From Streptomyces sp. 1331.2 (lineage in GTDB: Bacteria > Actinomycetota > Actinomycetes > Streptomycetales > Streptomycetaceae), in contig NZ_OBMJ01000001.1 in assembly GCF_900199205.1 (NCBI RefSeq), forward strand, positions 4,529,001-4,593,000: a stretch of DNA of 64,000 nt, given 5' to 3'. Both the position numbers and the translations under genes were made by a program. A model generated the notes under the pieces. That model saw only the letters and a program-made list of their open reading frames with translations, was not told the DNA's origin and did not search any database. Shown here in pieces: positions 44,628 through 52,683 of this stretch (its first letter is position 1; each line of letters opens with the position of its first letter).

Positions 44628-44684
44628 CTGCAAACGCCTGAAAGCAGACGGTCACGCAGGTTACCGTCGGTTCTGTGTTTGCAG
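44628..44684 (+). promoter_or_regulatory. Inverted repeat CTGCAAAC/GTTTGCAG bracketing the deoR-family promoter
   Basis: CTGCAAAC (44628-44635) and GTTTGCAG (44677-44684) are perfect complements 41 bp apart. Between them lie a -35 like CTGAAA (44638-44643) and, after 18 bp, a -10 TACCGT (44662-44667) ending 7 nt before the GTG start. The second arm covers codons 1-4. This arrangement suits autoregulation by the encoded DeoR protein. Confidence 0.6.
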
Positions 44685-45703
44685 CAGAACGTCGCCAGTT
44701 GATCCTCGAAATGGTGCGCGCCAACGGAGCTGTCTCGCTCCGGGAGTTGGCCCGCGTCGTCCAGACCTCCGAAGTGACCGTGCGTCGTGACGTGCGGGCG
44801 CTGGAGGCAGAAGGGCTCCTCGACCGCCGGCACGGCGGCGCGGTGCTCCCCGGCGGCTTCAGCCGCGAACCCGGTTACCCGCAGAAGACCCACCTGGCCG
44901 CGGCGGAGAAGAGCGCCATCGCGGACCTCGCCGCCGGCCTGGTGGAGGAGGGGGACGCGGTGGTGGTCGGTGCCGGCACCACCACCCAGGAGCTGGCCCG
45001 CCGGCTGGCCAGGGTGCCCGGGCTGACCGTCGTCACCAACTCACTGTTGGTCGCCCAGGCGCTGGCCCACGCCAACCGGGTCGAGGTGGTGATGACCGGT
45101 GGCACCCTGCGCGGCTCCAACTACGCGCTGGTGGGCAGTGGCGCCGAGCAGTCGCTGCAGGGGCTGCGGGTCGCCAAGGCCTTCGTCTCCGGCAGCGGGC
45201 TGAGCGCCGAACGCGGGCTCTCCACCGCCAACATGCTGTCCGCGAGCGTGGACCGGGCACTGGTGCAGTCGGCCGCCGAGGTCATCGTCCTCGCCGACCA
45301 CACCAAGCTCGGCACGGACAGCATGTTCCCGACCGTCGCCACCGAGACCATCACCCGGCTGGTCACCGACGAGCACGCGACCGCGGACGACGCCACCGCC
45401 CGCGAGCTGGACGCGATCGCCGACTGCGGGGTGCAGATCGACCTGGCGCCGCTCGGCGCGGCACCCAGCAGCGACGCCCCGGTGCACGGCACCGGCAGCG
45501 GCCCGGTGCACCAGACCCAGCCCGGCCCGATGGCCCGCCGCACCGCCCCGCCCCCGGCGGCGCCCCGCTGCCCGGCCAGCGCCGCCCCGGCGCGCACGGC
45601 GGCCCGGGCGGGGCGGTCGGCCCCGGCGGGATGCCGGTCCGGCTGGCCGAGATGGGCCTGCCGCGCGGCCGCTGAGCCGATTCGCAGGCCCGTGGACCCG
45701 TAG
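44675..45703 (+). CDS. DeoR-family transcriptional regulator, probable C-terminal frameshift
   Basis: A sugar-phosphate-sensing DeoR regulator: N-terminal helix-turn-helix (AERRQLILEMVRANGAVSLR ... TSEVTVRRDVRALE), then the sensor domain with VVGAGTTTQELAR, TNSLLVAQAL and LADHTKLGTDS. As annotated it has 342 residues, but after about codon 290 the frame becomes Arg/Cys/Trp-rich with rare codons (AGA, ATT, AGG). Another frame from about 45550 keeps G/C third positions, reads PLPGQRR and ends at TGA 45673-45675. A one-base indel in the C-run near 45545-45560 would explain this. The start (GTG 44675) looks leaderless. Confidence 0.85.
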   Translation: MFAAERRQLILEMVRANGAVSLRELARVVQTSEVTVRRDVRALEAEGLLDRRHGGAVLPGGFSREPGYPQKTHLAAAEKSAIADLAAGLVEEGDAVVVGAGTTTQELARRLARVPGLTVVTNSLLVAQALAHANRVEVVMTGGTLRGSNYALVGSGAEQSLQGLRVAKAFVSGSGLSAERGLSTANMLSASVDRALVQSAAEVIVLADHTKLGTDSMFPTVATETITRLVTDEHATADDATARELDAIADCGVQIDLAPLGAAPSSDAPVHGTGSGPVHQTQPGPMARRTAPPPAAPRCPASAAPARTAARAGRSAPAGCRSGWPRWACRAAAEPIRRPVDP

Positions 45704-45708
45704 AACGC

Positions 45709-45746
45709 GACCGGTCCGTACACCCCGAGGGGCGTACGGACCGGTC
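45709..45746. terminator. Bidirectional hairpin between deoR-family and biotin carboxylase genes
   Basis: GACCGGTCCGTAC (45709-45721) pairs perfectly with 45734-45746 around a 12-nt loop. The two flanking genes are convergent. Confidence 0.85.
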
Positions 45747-45761
45747 GGAGCTCCGAGGACG

Positions 45762-47537
45762 TCAGTCCTTGATCTCGCAGAGCGCGGCGCCGCTGCTGAC
45801 GCTCCCGCCGACCTCGGCCTTGAGACCGGTGACGGTGCCCGCCTTGTGGGCGTTCAGCGGCTGCTCCATCTTCATCGCCTCCAGGACCACGATCAGCTCG
45901 CCCTCGGCGACGACCTGGCCCTCCTCCACGGCGACCTTGACGATGGTGCCCTGCATCGGCGAGGCCAGGGTGTCACCGCTGACGGCCGAACCGGCCTTCT
46001 TGGCGCCCACCCGGCGCTTGGCCTTGGCGGCGACCCCCGCACCGGCCGCCGGGGCCGCTCCGGCGCCCAGCGAGGACGGCAGCGAGACCTCGATCCGCTT
46101 GCCGCCGACCTCGACCACGACGGTCTCCCGGCCCTCGGCCTCCTCGCCGTCACCGGCCGCACCGGCGAACGGCGCGATGGTGTTGTCGAAGTCGGTCTCG
46201 ATCCACCGGGTGTAGACCGTGAACGGCCCCTCGCTGCCGTGCACCTCGGGCGCGAACGCCGGGTCGGTGACGACCGCCTGGTGGAACGGGATGGCGGTGG
46301 CCATGCCCTCCACCTTGAACTCGCTCAGCGCGCGGCGGGCCCGCTCCAGGGCCTGCTTGCGGTCGCGGCCGGTGACGATCAGCTTCGCCAGCAGCGAGTC
46401 CCAGGCCGGGCCGATGACCGAGCCGGTCTCCACGCCGGAGTCCAGGCGCACGCCCGGGCCCGACGGCGGGGCGAACAGCGTCACGGTGCCGGGCGCGGGC
46501 AGGAAGTTGCGGCCCGGGTCCTCGCCGTTGATGCGGAACTCGAAGGAGTGACCGCGCACCTCGGGGTCGCCGTAGCCGAGCTCCTCGCCGTCGGCGATCC
46601 GGAACATCTCGCGGACCAGGTCGAGGCCGGTGACCTCCTCGGTGACCGGGTGCTCCACCTGCAGACGGGTGTTGACCTCCAGGAAGGAGATCGTGCCGTC
46701 CTGCGCCACCAGGAACTCGCAGGTCCCGGCGCCCTCGTAGCCGGCCTCCTTGAGGATGGCCTTGGACGCCCGGTACAGCTCGGCGTTCTGCTCGGCGGTC
46801 AGGAACGGCGCGGGCGCCTCCTCGACCAGCTTCTGGTGCCGGCGCTGCAGGGAGCAGTCACGGGTGGAGACGACCACCACGTTGCCGTGCTTGTCGGCCA
46901 GGCACTGGGTCTCCACGTGCCGCGGGTTGTCCAGGTACCGCTCGACGAAGCACTCGCCGCGACCGAAGGCGGCGACCGCCTCGCGCACCGCGGACTCGTA
47001 CAGCTCCGGGATCTCCTCCAGCGTGCGGGCGACCTTGAGGCCGCGGCCGCCACCGCCGAAGGCCGCCTTGATGGCGACCGGCAGGCCGTGCTCCCGGGCG
47101 AAGTCGATGACCTCGTCGGCACCCGAGACCGGGTCCGGGGTACCGGCGACCAGCGGGGCACCGGCGCGCTGCGCCACGTGCCGGGCGGTCACCTTGTCGC
47201 CGAGGTCGCGGATGGCCTGCGGCGGCGGGCCGATCCAGATCAGGCCCGCGTCCAGGACGGCCTGGGCGAACTCGGCGTTCTCCGACAGGAACCCGTAACC
47301 GGGGTGGACGGCGTCGGCCCCGGAGTCGGCGGCGGCCTTGAGCACCTTGGCGATGTCCAGGTAACTGGTACCGGGGGTGTCACCGCCCAGCGCGTAAGCC
47401 TCGTCGGCCGCGCGGACGTGCAGCGCATCCCGGTCCGGCTCGGCGTAGACGGCGACGCTGGCGATACCGGCGTCCGAGCAGGCCCGGGCGACGCGGACGG
47501 CGATTTCCCCGCGGTTGGCGATGAGCACCTTGCGCAC
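45762..47537 (-). CDS. accA2: Acetyl-/propionyl-CoA carboxylase alpha subunit (biotin carboxylase + BCCP)
   Basis: A 591-residue fusion of biotin carboxylase and biotin carboxyl carrier domain, forming malonyl- or methylmalonyl-CoA together with PccB and AccE. Start KVLIANRGEIAVRV, ATP-grasp glycine loop AAFGGGGRGLK, EVNTRLQVEH and the biotinylation site VVLEAMKMEQ near the C-terminus are all present. GTG at 47537 follows GGGAG. A linker rich in Ala/Lys joins the two parts. Biotin ligase is encoded in the same region. Confidence 0.96.
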   Translation of the reverse strand: MRKVLIANRGEIAVRVARACSDAGIASVAVYAEPDRDALHVRAADEAYALGGDTPGTSYLDIAKVLKAAADSGADAVHPGYGFLSENAEFAQAVLDAGLIWIGPPPQAIRDLGDKVTARHVAQRAGAPLVAGTPDPVSGADEVIDFAREHGLPVAIKAAFGGGGRGLKVARTLEEIPELYESAVREAVAAFGRGECFVERYLDNPRHVETQCLADKHGNVVVVSTRDCSLQRRHQKLVEEAPAPFLTAEQNAELYRASKAILKEAGYEGAGTCEFLVAQDGTISFLEVNTRLQVEHPVTEEVTGLDLVREMFRIADGEELGYGDPEVRGHSFEFRINGEDPGRNFLPAPGTVTLFAPPSGPGVRLDSGVETGSVIGPAWDSLLAKLIVTGRDRKQALERARRALSEFKVEGMATAIPFHQAVVTDPAFAPEVHGSEGPFTVYTRWIETDFDNTIAPFAGAAGDGEEAEGRETVVVEVGGKRIEVSLPSSLGAGAAPAAGAGVAAKAKRRVGAKKAGSAVSGDTLASPMQGTIVKVAVEEGQVVAEGELIVVLEAMKMEQPLNAHKAGTVTGLKAEVGGSVSSGAALCEIKD

Positions 47538-47773
47538 TGTGGCTCCCTTCTTGAACCTCGTTGAGTTTATGGATTCCTGGGCAGTACCGGCGAGTAGCCC
47601 CCGGTTGTGAACTATCCCACACGCTCGGTGATGGGATCGGACGCCCCGCTACCGGCCGGTACGAAGACTCCGCAGGTCGCGGCGGGCGGGGTCGCAACGG
47701 TGGGGGCCACGGCGGGTGACGAGGCGGCGGCGTGGCGGGACGGTGGCATGGGCCACACTCTCGCGCGGACCGC

Positions 47774-48508
47774 TCAAGCGGCGCCGGAGCGGGCGCCGGG
47801 CCGCTGCACGGCCTCGGCCGTCACGTCGGCCGCGACCTCGACCAGATCCGGCCCGTACGCCTTGGGTTTGACGACCCGCAGGACGACCGCGAAGGTGCCG
47901 TTGCGGCCGTGCGCGCGGGCGAGTTCGCGGTGGTGCGCGACCAGGTAGCGCACGCCCGCCTGGTTGGCGGTGCCGGTCTGGCCGGCGACGAGGAACACCG
48001 GACGGCCCCCCTCCGGGGTGGCGATCCGGGCCAGCAGGGCGTGCACCTGCTCCTGGTCGGCGGTGAAGTCGCGGTCGCCCACCACGATGACGTTGCTGCC
48101 CGGGTCCGCGCCGGAGGTGACCAGGGCGCCCGGCAGGCCCCAGGCGAGGTGGGCGGCGGTCCGCTCGTTGCTGACCGGGCCGCCGATGCAGAACTCGGTC
48201 CTGGCCCCGATGCCCCGATTCGCCGAGTCGTGCGCGACGATCTCCGCCCTGGCCCCGCAGCTTTCCACCAGCCCGGCCAGCGCCATCAGCGCGTAGGCGT
48301 CCCGGCGGGTCACGGTACCGGCGTCCGAGCCCTCGCCGATGCTGCGCGGCACCACGACCAGGCACTCGCCGCCGGCCGGCAACCCGAAGAACTCCCGCAC
48401 CTGTTCGACCCTCCGGCGCCGCCGCAGGGCCTGGGCGAGCCAGCCGAGGCCGGCGCTGATGGCACTGGCCACCAGGCCCAGCACCACGTTGAGCACGTTG
48501 TCGGTCAT
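47774..48508 (-). CDS. Conserved membrane-anchored hypothetical protein
   Basis: A 244-residue protein with one N-terminal membrane segment (VLNVVLGLVASAISAGLGWL) followed by a basic stretch and a soluble alpha/beta domain containing CLVVVPRSIGEG, a central ADPGSNVIVVGDRDF and FLVAGQTGTANQAGVRYLV. The fold may be nucleotide- or sugar-binding, but I do not recognise the family. It has GGAGGGA upstream of the ATG at 48508, and lies between the maf and carboxylase genes on the same strand. Confidence 0.75.
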   Translation of the reverse strand: MTDNVLNVVLGLVASAISAGLGWLAQALRRRRRVEQVREFFGLPAGGECLVVVPRSIGEGSDAGTVTRRDAYALMALAGLVESCGARAEIVAHDSANRGIGARTEFCIGGPVSNERTAAHLAWGLPGALVTSGADPGSNVIVVGDRDFTADQEQVHALLARIATPEGGRPVFLVAGQTGTANQAGVRYLVAHHRELARAHGRNGTFAVVLRVVKPKAYGPDLVEVAADVTAEAVQRPGARSGAA

Positions 48509-48589
48509 CGCCGCGGTCCCTCCCCGGTTCGAACGGCGGTCAGCTCAGCGGCCGAACGGCCGGATGTGGCAGGTCACGTGGTCCACAGG

Positions 48590-49192
48590 TCACGTGGTCC
48601 ACAGGTCGGTGATGCGCAGGCCGAGGTCGGCGAGCAGGCGGCGCAGCAGCGGCAGGGACAGGCCGATGACGTTGCCCGGGTCCCCGTCGATGCCGTCGAC
48701 GAACGGCGCCGAGCGGCCGTCCAGGGTGAACGCCCCGGCCACGTGCAGCGGTTCGCCGGAGGCCACGTACGCGGCGATCTCCTCGTCGTCCGGGGTGCCG
48801 AAGCGGACGGTGGTGGAGGCGGTGGCCGAGGCCTGCCGGCCGGTCACCGTGTCGATCACGCAGTGGCCGGTGCGCAGCACCCCGGCGCGGCCGCGCATCG
48901 ACTGCCAGCGGGCCAGCGCCTCGGCGGCGTCGGCGGGCTTGCCGAGCGCTTGCCCGTCCAGCTCCAGGACGGAGTCGCAGCCGATCACCAGCTCGCCGTC
49001 GGTCAGGGCGGCGGCGACGGCCTTCGCCTTGGCCTCGGCCAGCACCAGCGCGAGTTCGGCGGGGGTGGCGGCGGTGATCGCGTCCTCGTCGACGCCGCTG
49101 ACCACCACGCGCGGGTCGAGGCCCGCCTGGCGCAGCAGCCCGAGGCGGGCGGGGGAGGCGGAGGCGAGGACGAGGGTGCGCTGGTCGGTCAT
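48590..49192 (-). CDS. maf: Maf-like nucleoside triphosphate pyrophosphatase
   Basis: A 200-residue Maf protein, hydrolysing non-canonical or excess NTPs/dNTPs to monophosphates. LASASPARLGLLRQAG, the acidic metal site VIGCDSVLELDG, and GKPADAAEAL are family landmarks. ATG at 49192 lies exactly 7 nt after a minus-strand TACCCT hexamer (49200-49205), suggesting a leaderless transcript; a GTG two codons earlier is possible. The distal part has the DGIDGDPGNVIGLSLPLLRRLL end typical of Maf. Confidence 0.93.
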   Translation of the reverse strand: MTDQRTLVLASASPARLGLLRQAGLDPRVVVSGVDEDAITAATPAELALVLAEAKAKAVAAALTDGELVIGCDSVLELDGQALGKPADAAEALARWQSMRGRAGVLRTGHCVIDTVTGRQASATASTTVRFGTPDDEEIAAYVASGEPLHVAGAFTLDGRSAPFVDGIDGDPGNVIGLSLPLLRRLLADLGLRITDLWTT

Positions 49193-49239
49193 GGCCACCA
49201 GGGTAGGGGGTGACGGTGTCCGCCGTTCGGGTGAACGGC

Positions 49240-49380
49240 TCAGGTGAACGCCCGGGCGATCATCAGCAGGACGGAGCCCACCAGCACGATGGCGGCGAGC
49301 ACCTTGCCGGCCCGCTGCATCCGCTCCTGCATCCGACGGGCCTCGGGCGAGGGCTCGTCGCGGGGGTCTGACCAGAGCAC
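49240..49380 (-). CDS. mmpB: Morphogenic small membrane protein MmpB
   Basis: A 46-residue single-helix protein, easily missed by length cut-offs. It starts with GTG at 49380 (MLWSDPRDEPSPEARR), has a short charged segment and one membrane helix ending VLLMIARAFT. The order pccB-accE-mmpB-maf is the conserved streptomycete context. MmpB-type proteins are named for a role in sporulation-associated morphology; I rely on recall of the family sequence for this name. Coding bias and the terminator upstream at 49486 support an independent unit. Confidence 0.88.
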   Translation of the reverse strand: MLWSDPRDEPSPEARRMQERMQRAGKVLAAIVLVGSVLLMIARAFT

Positions 49381-49485
49381 CCGTCCAGAGTGCGCCGTGC
49401 CCGGGCCGGGCGCCTGAGTATCCGTACTCAGGTTTCGGGCAAGCCGGGCGGCGGGAACGGGCGCGGAAGCGGGCCTGAAAAGAGT

Positions 49486-49524
49486 GCGGAGCAGGAAGTC
49501 GATCTGTTCGACTTCCTGCTCCGC
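49486..49524 (-). terminator. 17-bp hairpin ending the pccB-accE operon
   Basis: GCGGAGCAGGAAGTCGA (49486-49502) pairs perfectly with 49508-49524 around a 5-nt loop, just beyond the accE stop on the minus strand. Confidence 0.92.
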
Positions 49525-49534
49525 GGCGGGTGTT

Positions 49535-49756
49535 TCAGCGCGCCCAGCCCGAGGTCCGCCAGGCGTTGACGCCAGGGTGGAGGGCGGGGCGGAGCAGGCG
49601 GGAGCGGTCGTTCCAGGGGGAGGCCGGGCCGGCGCCGGCCTGACGCGCCGCCTCGGCGGCGGCGTGCGCGGCGGCGGCCCGGGCCTGGACCACCGCCAGA
49701 ACGGTGGCCAGCTCCTCGGGGGTCGGCTGCCCGTGCAGCACGTGGATCGGGGACAT
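49535..49756 (-). CDS. accE: Acyl-CoA carboxylase epsilon subunit
   Basis: A 73-residue small subunit that boosts actinobacterial acyl-CoA carboxylases. The N-terminal IHVLHGQPTPEELATVLAVVQAR and C-terminal SRLLRPALHPGVNAWRTSGW are characteristic. ATG at 49756 has GGAG upstream and lies 29 nt after the pccB stop, so it is co-transcribed and its product assembles with the beta subunit. Confidence 0.93.
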   Translation of the reverse strand: MSPIHVLHGQPTPEELATVLAVVQARAAAAHAAAEAARQAGAGPASPWNDRSRLLRPALHPGVNAWRTSGWAR

Positions 49757-49785
49757 GGCTGGTTCTCTCCCGACAGGGAAGGGGC

Positions 49786-51375
49786 CTACAGGGGGATGTT
49801 GCCGTGCTTCTTCGGCGGCAGCACCTCGCGCTTGCCGCGCAGCGCCCGCAGGCCCCGGACGATGTGCCGGCGGGTCTCGCTGGGCGCGATGACCGCGTCG
49901 ACGTAGCCGCGCTCGGCCGCCAGGTACGGGTTCAGCAGGGTGTCCTCGTACGAGGCGATCAGCTCGGCCCGCTTCTCCTCGACGGTGCCGGCCGCCTCGG
50001 CCTCGGCGATCTCCCGGCGGTGCAGGATGTTGACCGCGCCCTGCGCGCCCATGACGGCGATCTGCGCCGTCGGCCAGGCCAGGTTGAGGTCGGCGCCCAG
50101 GTGCTTGGAGCCCATGACGTCGTACGCGCCGCCGAAGGCCTTGCGGGTGATCACGGTGATCAGCGGCACGGTGGCCTCGGCGTAGGCGTAGATCAGCTTG
50201 GCGCCGCGGCGGATGATGCCGTCCCACTCCTGCTCGGTGCCGGGCAGGAAGCCGGGCACGTCCACGAAGGTCAGCACCGGGATGTTGAAGGAGTCGCAGG
50301 TGCGGATGAAGCGCGCCGCCTTCTCGCTGGCGTTGATGTCCAGGCAGCCGGCCAGGTCCATCGGCTGGTTGCCGACGATGCCGACCGAGTGGCCCTCGAC
50401 CCGGCCGAAGCCGGTGATGATGTTGCCGGCGTACAGCGGCTGGGTCTCCAGGAACTCGCCGTCGTCGACGATGTGCTCGATCACCTTGTGCATGTCGTAC
50501 GGCTGGTTCGCCGAGTCCGGCACGATCGTGTCGAGTTCGAGGTCCTCGTCGGTGACCGCGAGGTCGGCCTGCTCGGGGTAGGACGGCGGGTCGCTCAGGT
50601 TGTTGGACGGCAGGTACGAGAGCAGGCTCTTGACGTACTCCACCGCCTCCTTCTCGTCCGCGGCCAGGTAGTGGGCGTTGCCGGACTTGGTGTTGTGGGT
50701 GCGGGCGCCGCCCAGCTCCTCCATGCCGACGTCCTCGCCGGTGACGGTCTTGATCACGTCCGGGCCGGTGATGAACATGTGCGAGGTCTGGTCGGCCATC
50801 ACCACGAAGTCGGTGATCGCGGGGGAGTACACCGCGCCGCCCGCGCAGGGGCCCATGATCAGCGAGATCTGCGGGATGACGCCCGAGGCGTGCACGTTGC
50901 GGCGGAAGATCTCGCCGTACAGGCCGAGCGAGACCACGCCCTCCTGGATCCGGGCGCCGCCCGAGTCGTTGATGCCGATGACCGGGCAGCCGGTCTTCAG
51001 CGCGAAGTCCATGACCTTGACGATCTTCTCGCCGAAGACCTCGCCCAGGGAGCCGCCGAAGACGGTGAAGTCCTGGGCGAACACGGCGACCTGACGGCCG
51101 TCCACGGTGCCGTAGCCGGTCACCACGCCGTCGCCGTACGGGCGGTTCTTCTCCTGGCCGAAGTTGGTCGAGCGGTGCCGGGCGAACTCGTCGAACTCCA
51201 CGAAGGAGTCTTCGTCCAGCAGCTCCGCGACCCGCTCGCGGGCGGTCAACTTGCCCTTGGCGTGCTGCTTCTCCACGGCCTTGGCCGAGCCGGAGTGCAC
51301 CGCCTCGTCCAGCCTGCGCCGGAGATCGGCGAGCTTGCCGGCGGTGGTGTGGGGGTCGTACGGCGCCTCGGTCAT
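49786..51375 (-). CDS. pccB: Propionyl-/acetyl-CoA carboxylase beta subunit (carboxyltransferase)
   Basis: A 529-residue crotonase-fold carboxyltransferase transferring CO2 from biotin to the acyl-CoA. N-terminal GKLADLRRRLDEAVHSGSAK, both oxyanion regions (QEGVVSLGLYGEIF and FGGAYDVMGSKHLGAD) and VFGGSLGEVFGEKIVK are present. ATG at 51375 gives the usual length. It heads the pccB-accE operon; the alpha subunit and biotin ligase are encoded nearby, so a complete holoenzyme set lies within 7 kb. Confidence 0.95.
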   Translation of the reverse strand: MTEAPYDPHTTAGKLADLRRRLDEAVHSGSAKAVEKQHAKGKLTARERVAELLDEDSFVEFDEFARHRSTNFGQEKNRPYGDGVVTGYGTVDGRQVAVFAQDFTVFGGSLGEVFGEKIVKVMDFALKTGCPVIGINDSGGARIQEGVVSLGLYGEIFRRNVHASGVIPQISLIMGPCAGGAVYSPAITDFVVMADQTSHMFITGPDVIKTVTGEDVGMEELGGARTHNTKSGNAHYLAADEKEAVEYVKSLLSYLPSNNLSDPPSYPEQADLAVTDEDLELDTIVPDSANQPYDMHKVIEHIVDDGEFLETQPLYAGNIITGFGRVEGHSVGIVGNQPMDLAGCLDINASEKAARFIRTCDSFNIPVLTFVDVPGFLPGTEQEWDGIIRRGAKLIYAYAEATVPLITVITRKAFGGAYDVMGSKHLGADLNLAWPTAQIAVMGAQGAVNILHRREIAEAEAAGTVEEKRAELIASYEDTLLNPYLAAERGYVDAVIAPSETRRHIVRGLRALRGKREVLPPKKHGNIPL

Positions 51376-51603
51376 TCCGGTGGCTCTCCCTGATCCATGG
51401 GCCGCGACCTGTTCGAGTGCGCGCGGGCCGGAGGTGGGGCCCGCGCATGAGGGCAGGGCGGCGCTGCGAACTACCGTTGGGTAGCGTAGCCAGCACGCGG
51501 GGCCATCCGTCATGTCCTGGCGTTATGGCCATCGACACAGTGTGTCGACGCGCGTTCTGGGGGACGATGGGGCGGCCTACGTCCCACGCCTGCGCCCACG
51601 TCC

Positions 51604-51609
51604 TAGGGT
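51604..51609 (+). promoter_or_regulatory. -10 hexamer for a leaderless birA transcript
   Basis: TAGGGT followed by exactly 7 nt and the ATG at 51617; no ribosome site. This is the same geometry as deoD, maf and the deoR-family gene. Confidence 0.6.
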
Positions 51610-51616
51610 TGCCCCC

Positions 51617-52510
51617 ATGGACGCACCCGACACCCCCCGCCGCAGTGGCCTGCGCGGCTTCGGCCGTACCGGACCGTCGCCCTGGACCGACCTGGACCGG
51701 CCGCCGCTGGACGAGGAGGCGCTGCGCCACGACCTGGTCGTTCCGGGCGGGCTCTGGACCTCCCTGGACGTGGTCACCGAGACCGGCTCCACCAACAGCG
51801 ACCTCGCCGCCCGCGCCAGGGCCGGCGCCGCCCAGGGAGCGGTGCTGGTGGCCGAGGCGCAGAGCGCCGCCCGCGGGCGGCTGGACCGGCAGTGGACGGC
51901 CCCGGCCCGCTCCGGGCTGTTCCTGTCCCTCCTGCTGCGCCCCGAGGAGGTGCCGGTCGAGCGCTACGGCTGGCTGCCGATCCTGGTCGGGGTGGCCGCG
52001 GCCAGCACGCTGGACCGGGTCGCCGAGGTCGAGGTCGGGCTGAAGTGGCCCAACGACCTGCAGGTGGAGATCGACGGCGCGGAGCGCAAGATCGGCGGGA
52101 TCCTCACCGAGCTGGCCGGCGGCGCGGTGGTCGTCGGCCTCGGCCTCAACGTCTCGCTGCGGGAGCAGGAACTGCCCGTCCCCACCGCCGCCTCGCTGGC
52201 GCTGGCCGGCGCCGCCACCACCGACCGGGGCACCCTGCTGCGGGCCCTGCTGCGCGAACTCGCCGTGCTGTACCGGGAGTGGACGGCCGCGGCCGGCGAC
52301 CCGCACGCCAGCGACCTGCTGCGCGCCTACGTGGACCGCTGCACCACGCTCGGCCGCCCGGTCAAGGTGCACCTGCCCGGCGACACCGAACTGGTCGGCG
52401 AGGCGGTGGCGGTGGACGGCGACGGGCGCCTGGTGGTCCGTACGCCCGACGGCGCACGCCGGGCGGTCGGCGCGGGCGACGTCGTCCACGTACGCCCCGA
52501 AGCCCGCTGA
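51617..52510 (+). CDS. birA: Biotin-[acetyl-CoA carboxylase] ligase
   Basis: A 297-residue biotin-protein ligase without the N-terminal DNA-binding domain of E. coli BirA. The substrate-binding SLDVVTETGSTNSDLAARA, the ligase loop QSAARGRLDRQW (GRGRxxR-like), LKWPNDLQV and KIGGILTEL are conserved. It attaches biotin to the carboxylase alpha subunit encoded at 45762. Divergent from pccB. It cannot repress biotin genes because the helix-turn-helix is absent. Confidence 0.94.
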   Translation: MDAPDTPRRSGLRGFGRTGPSPWTDLDRPPLDEEALRHDLVVPGGLWTSLDVVTETGSTNSDLAARARAGAAQGAVLVAEAQSAARGRLDRQWTAPARSGLFLSLLLRPEEVPVERYGWLPILVGVAAASTLDRVAEVEVGLKWPNDLQVEIDGAERKIGGILTELAGGAVVVGLGLNVSLREQELPVPTAASLALAGAATTDRGTLLRALLRELAVLYREWTAAAGDPHASDLLRAYVDRCTTLGRPVKVHLPGDTELVGEAVAVDGDGRLVVRTPDGARRAVGAGDVVHVRPEAR

Positions 52511-52683
52511 ACGGCAGTCTTCACCTCTCCTTGACCCGGGCTGATGCCCCGGATCCGGAGATTCCGTGCGAACATTCCACCTGGCAGCGGTGTGAGGCGC
52601 GCCACTGCCCGCACGGGTGGCGGGCGGCGGGCCCGGACAGGTAGGACACGAGGCGAGTGCGGCGACCGCACGGGGACGGACCG

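Noticed and set aside
51548..51555. Another ACGCGCGT core between pccB and birA
   Set aside because: Its flanks (CG on the left, TC on the right) do not fit the CTACGCGCGTAG palindrome, and the genes are not nucleoside-related.
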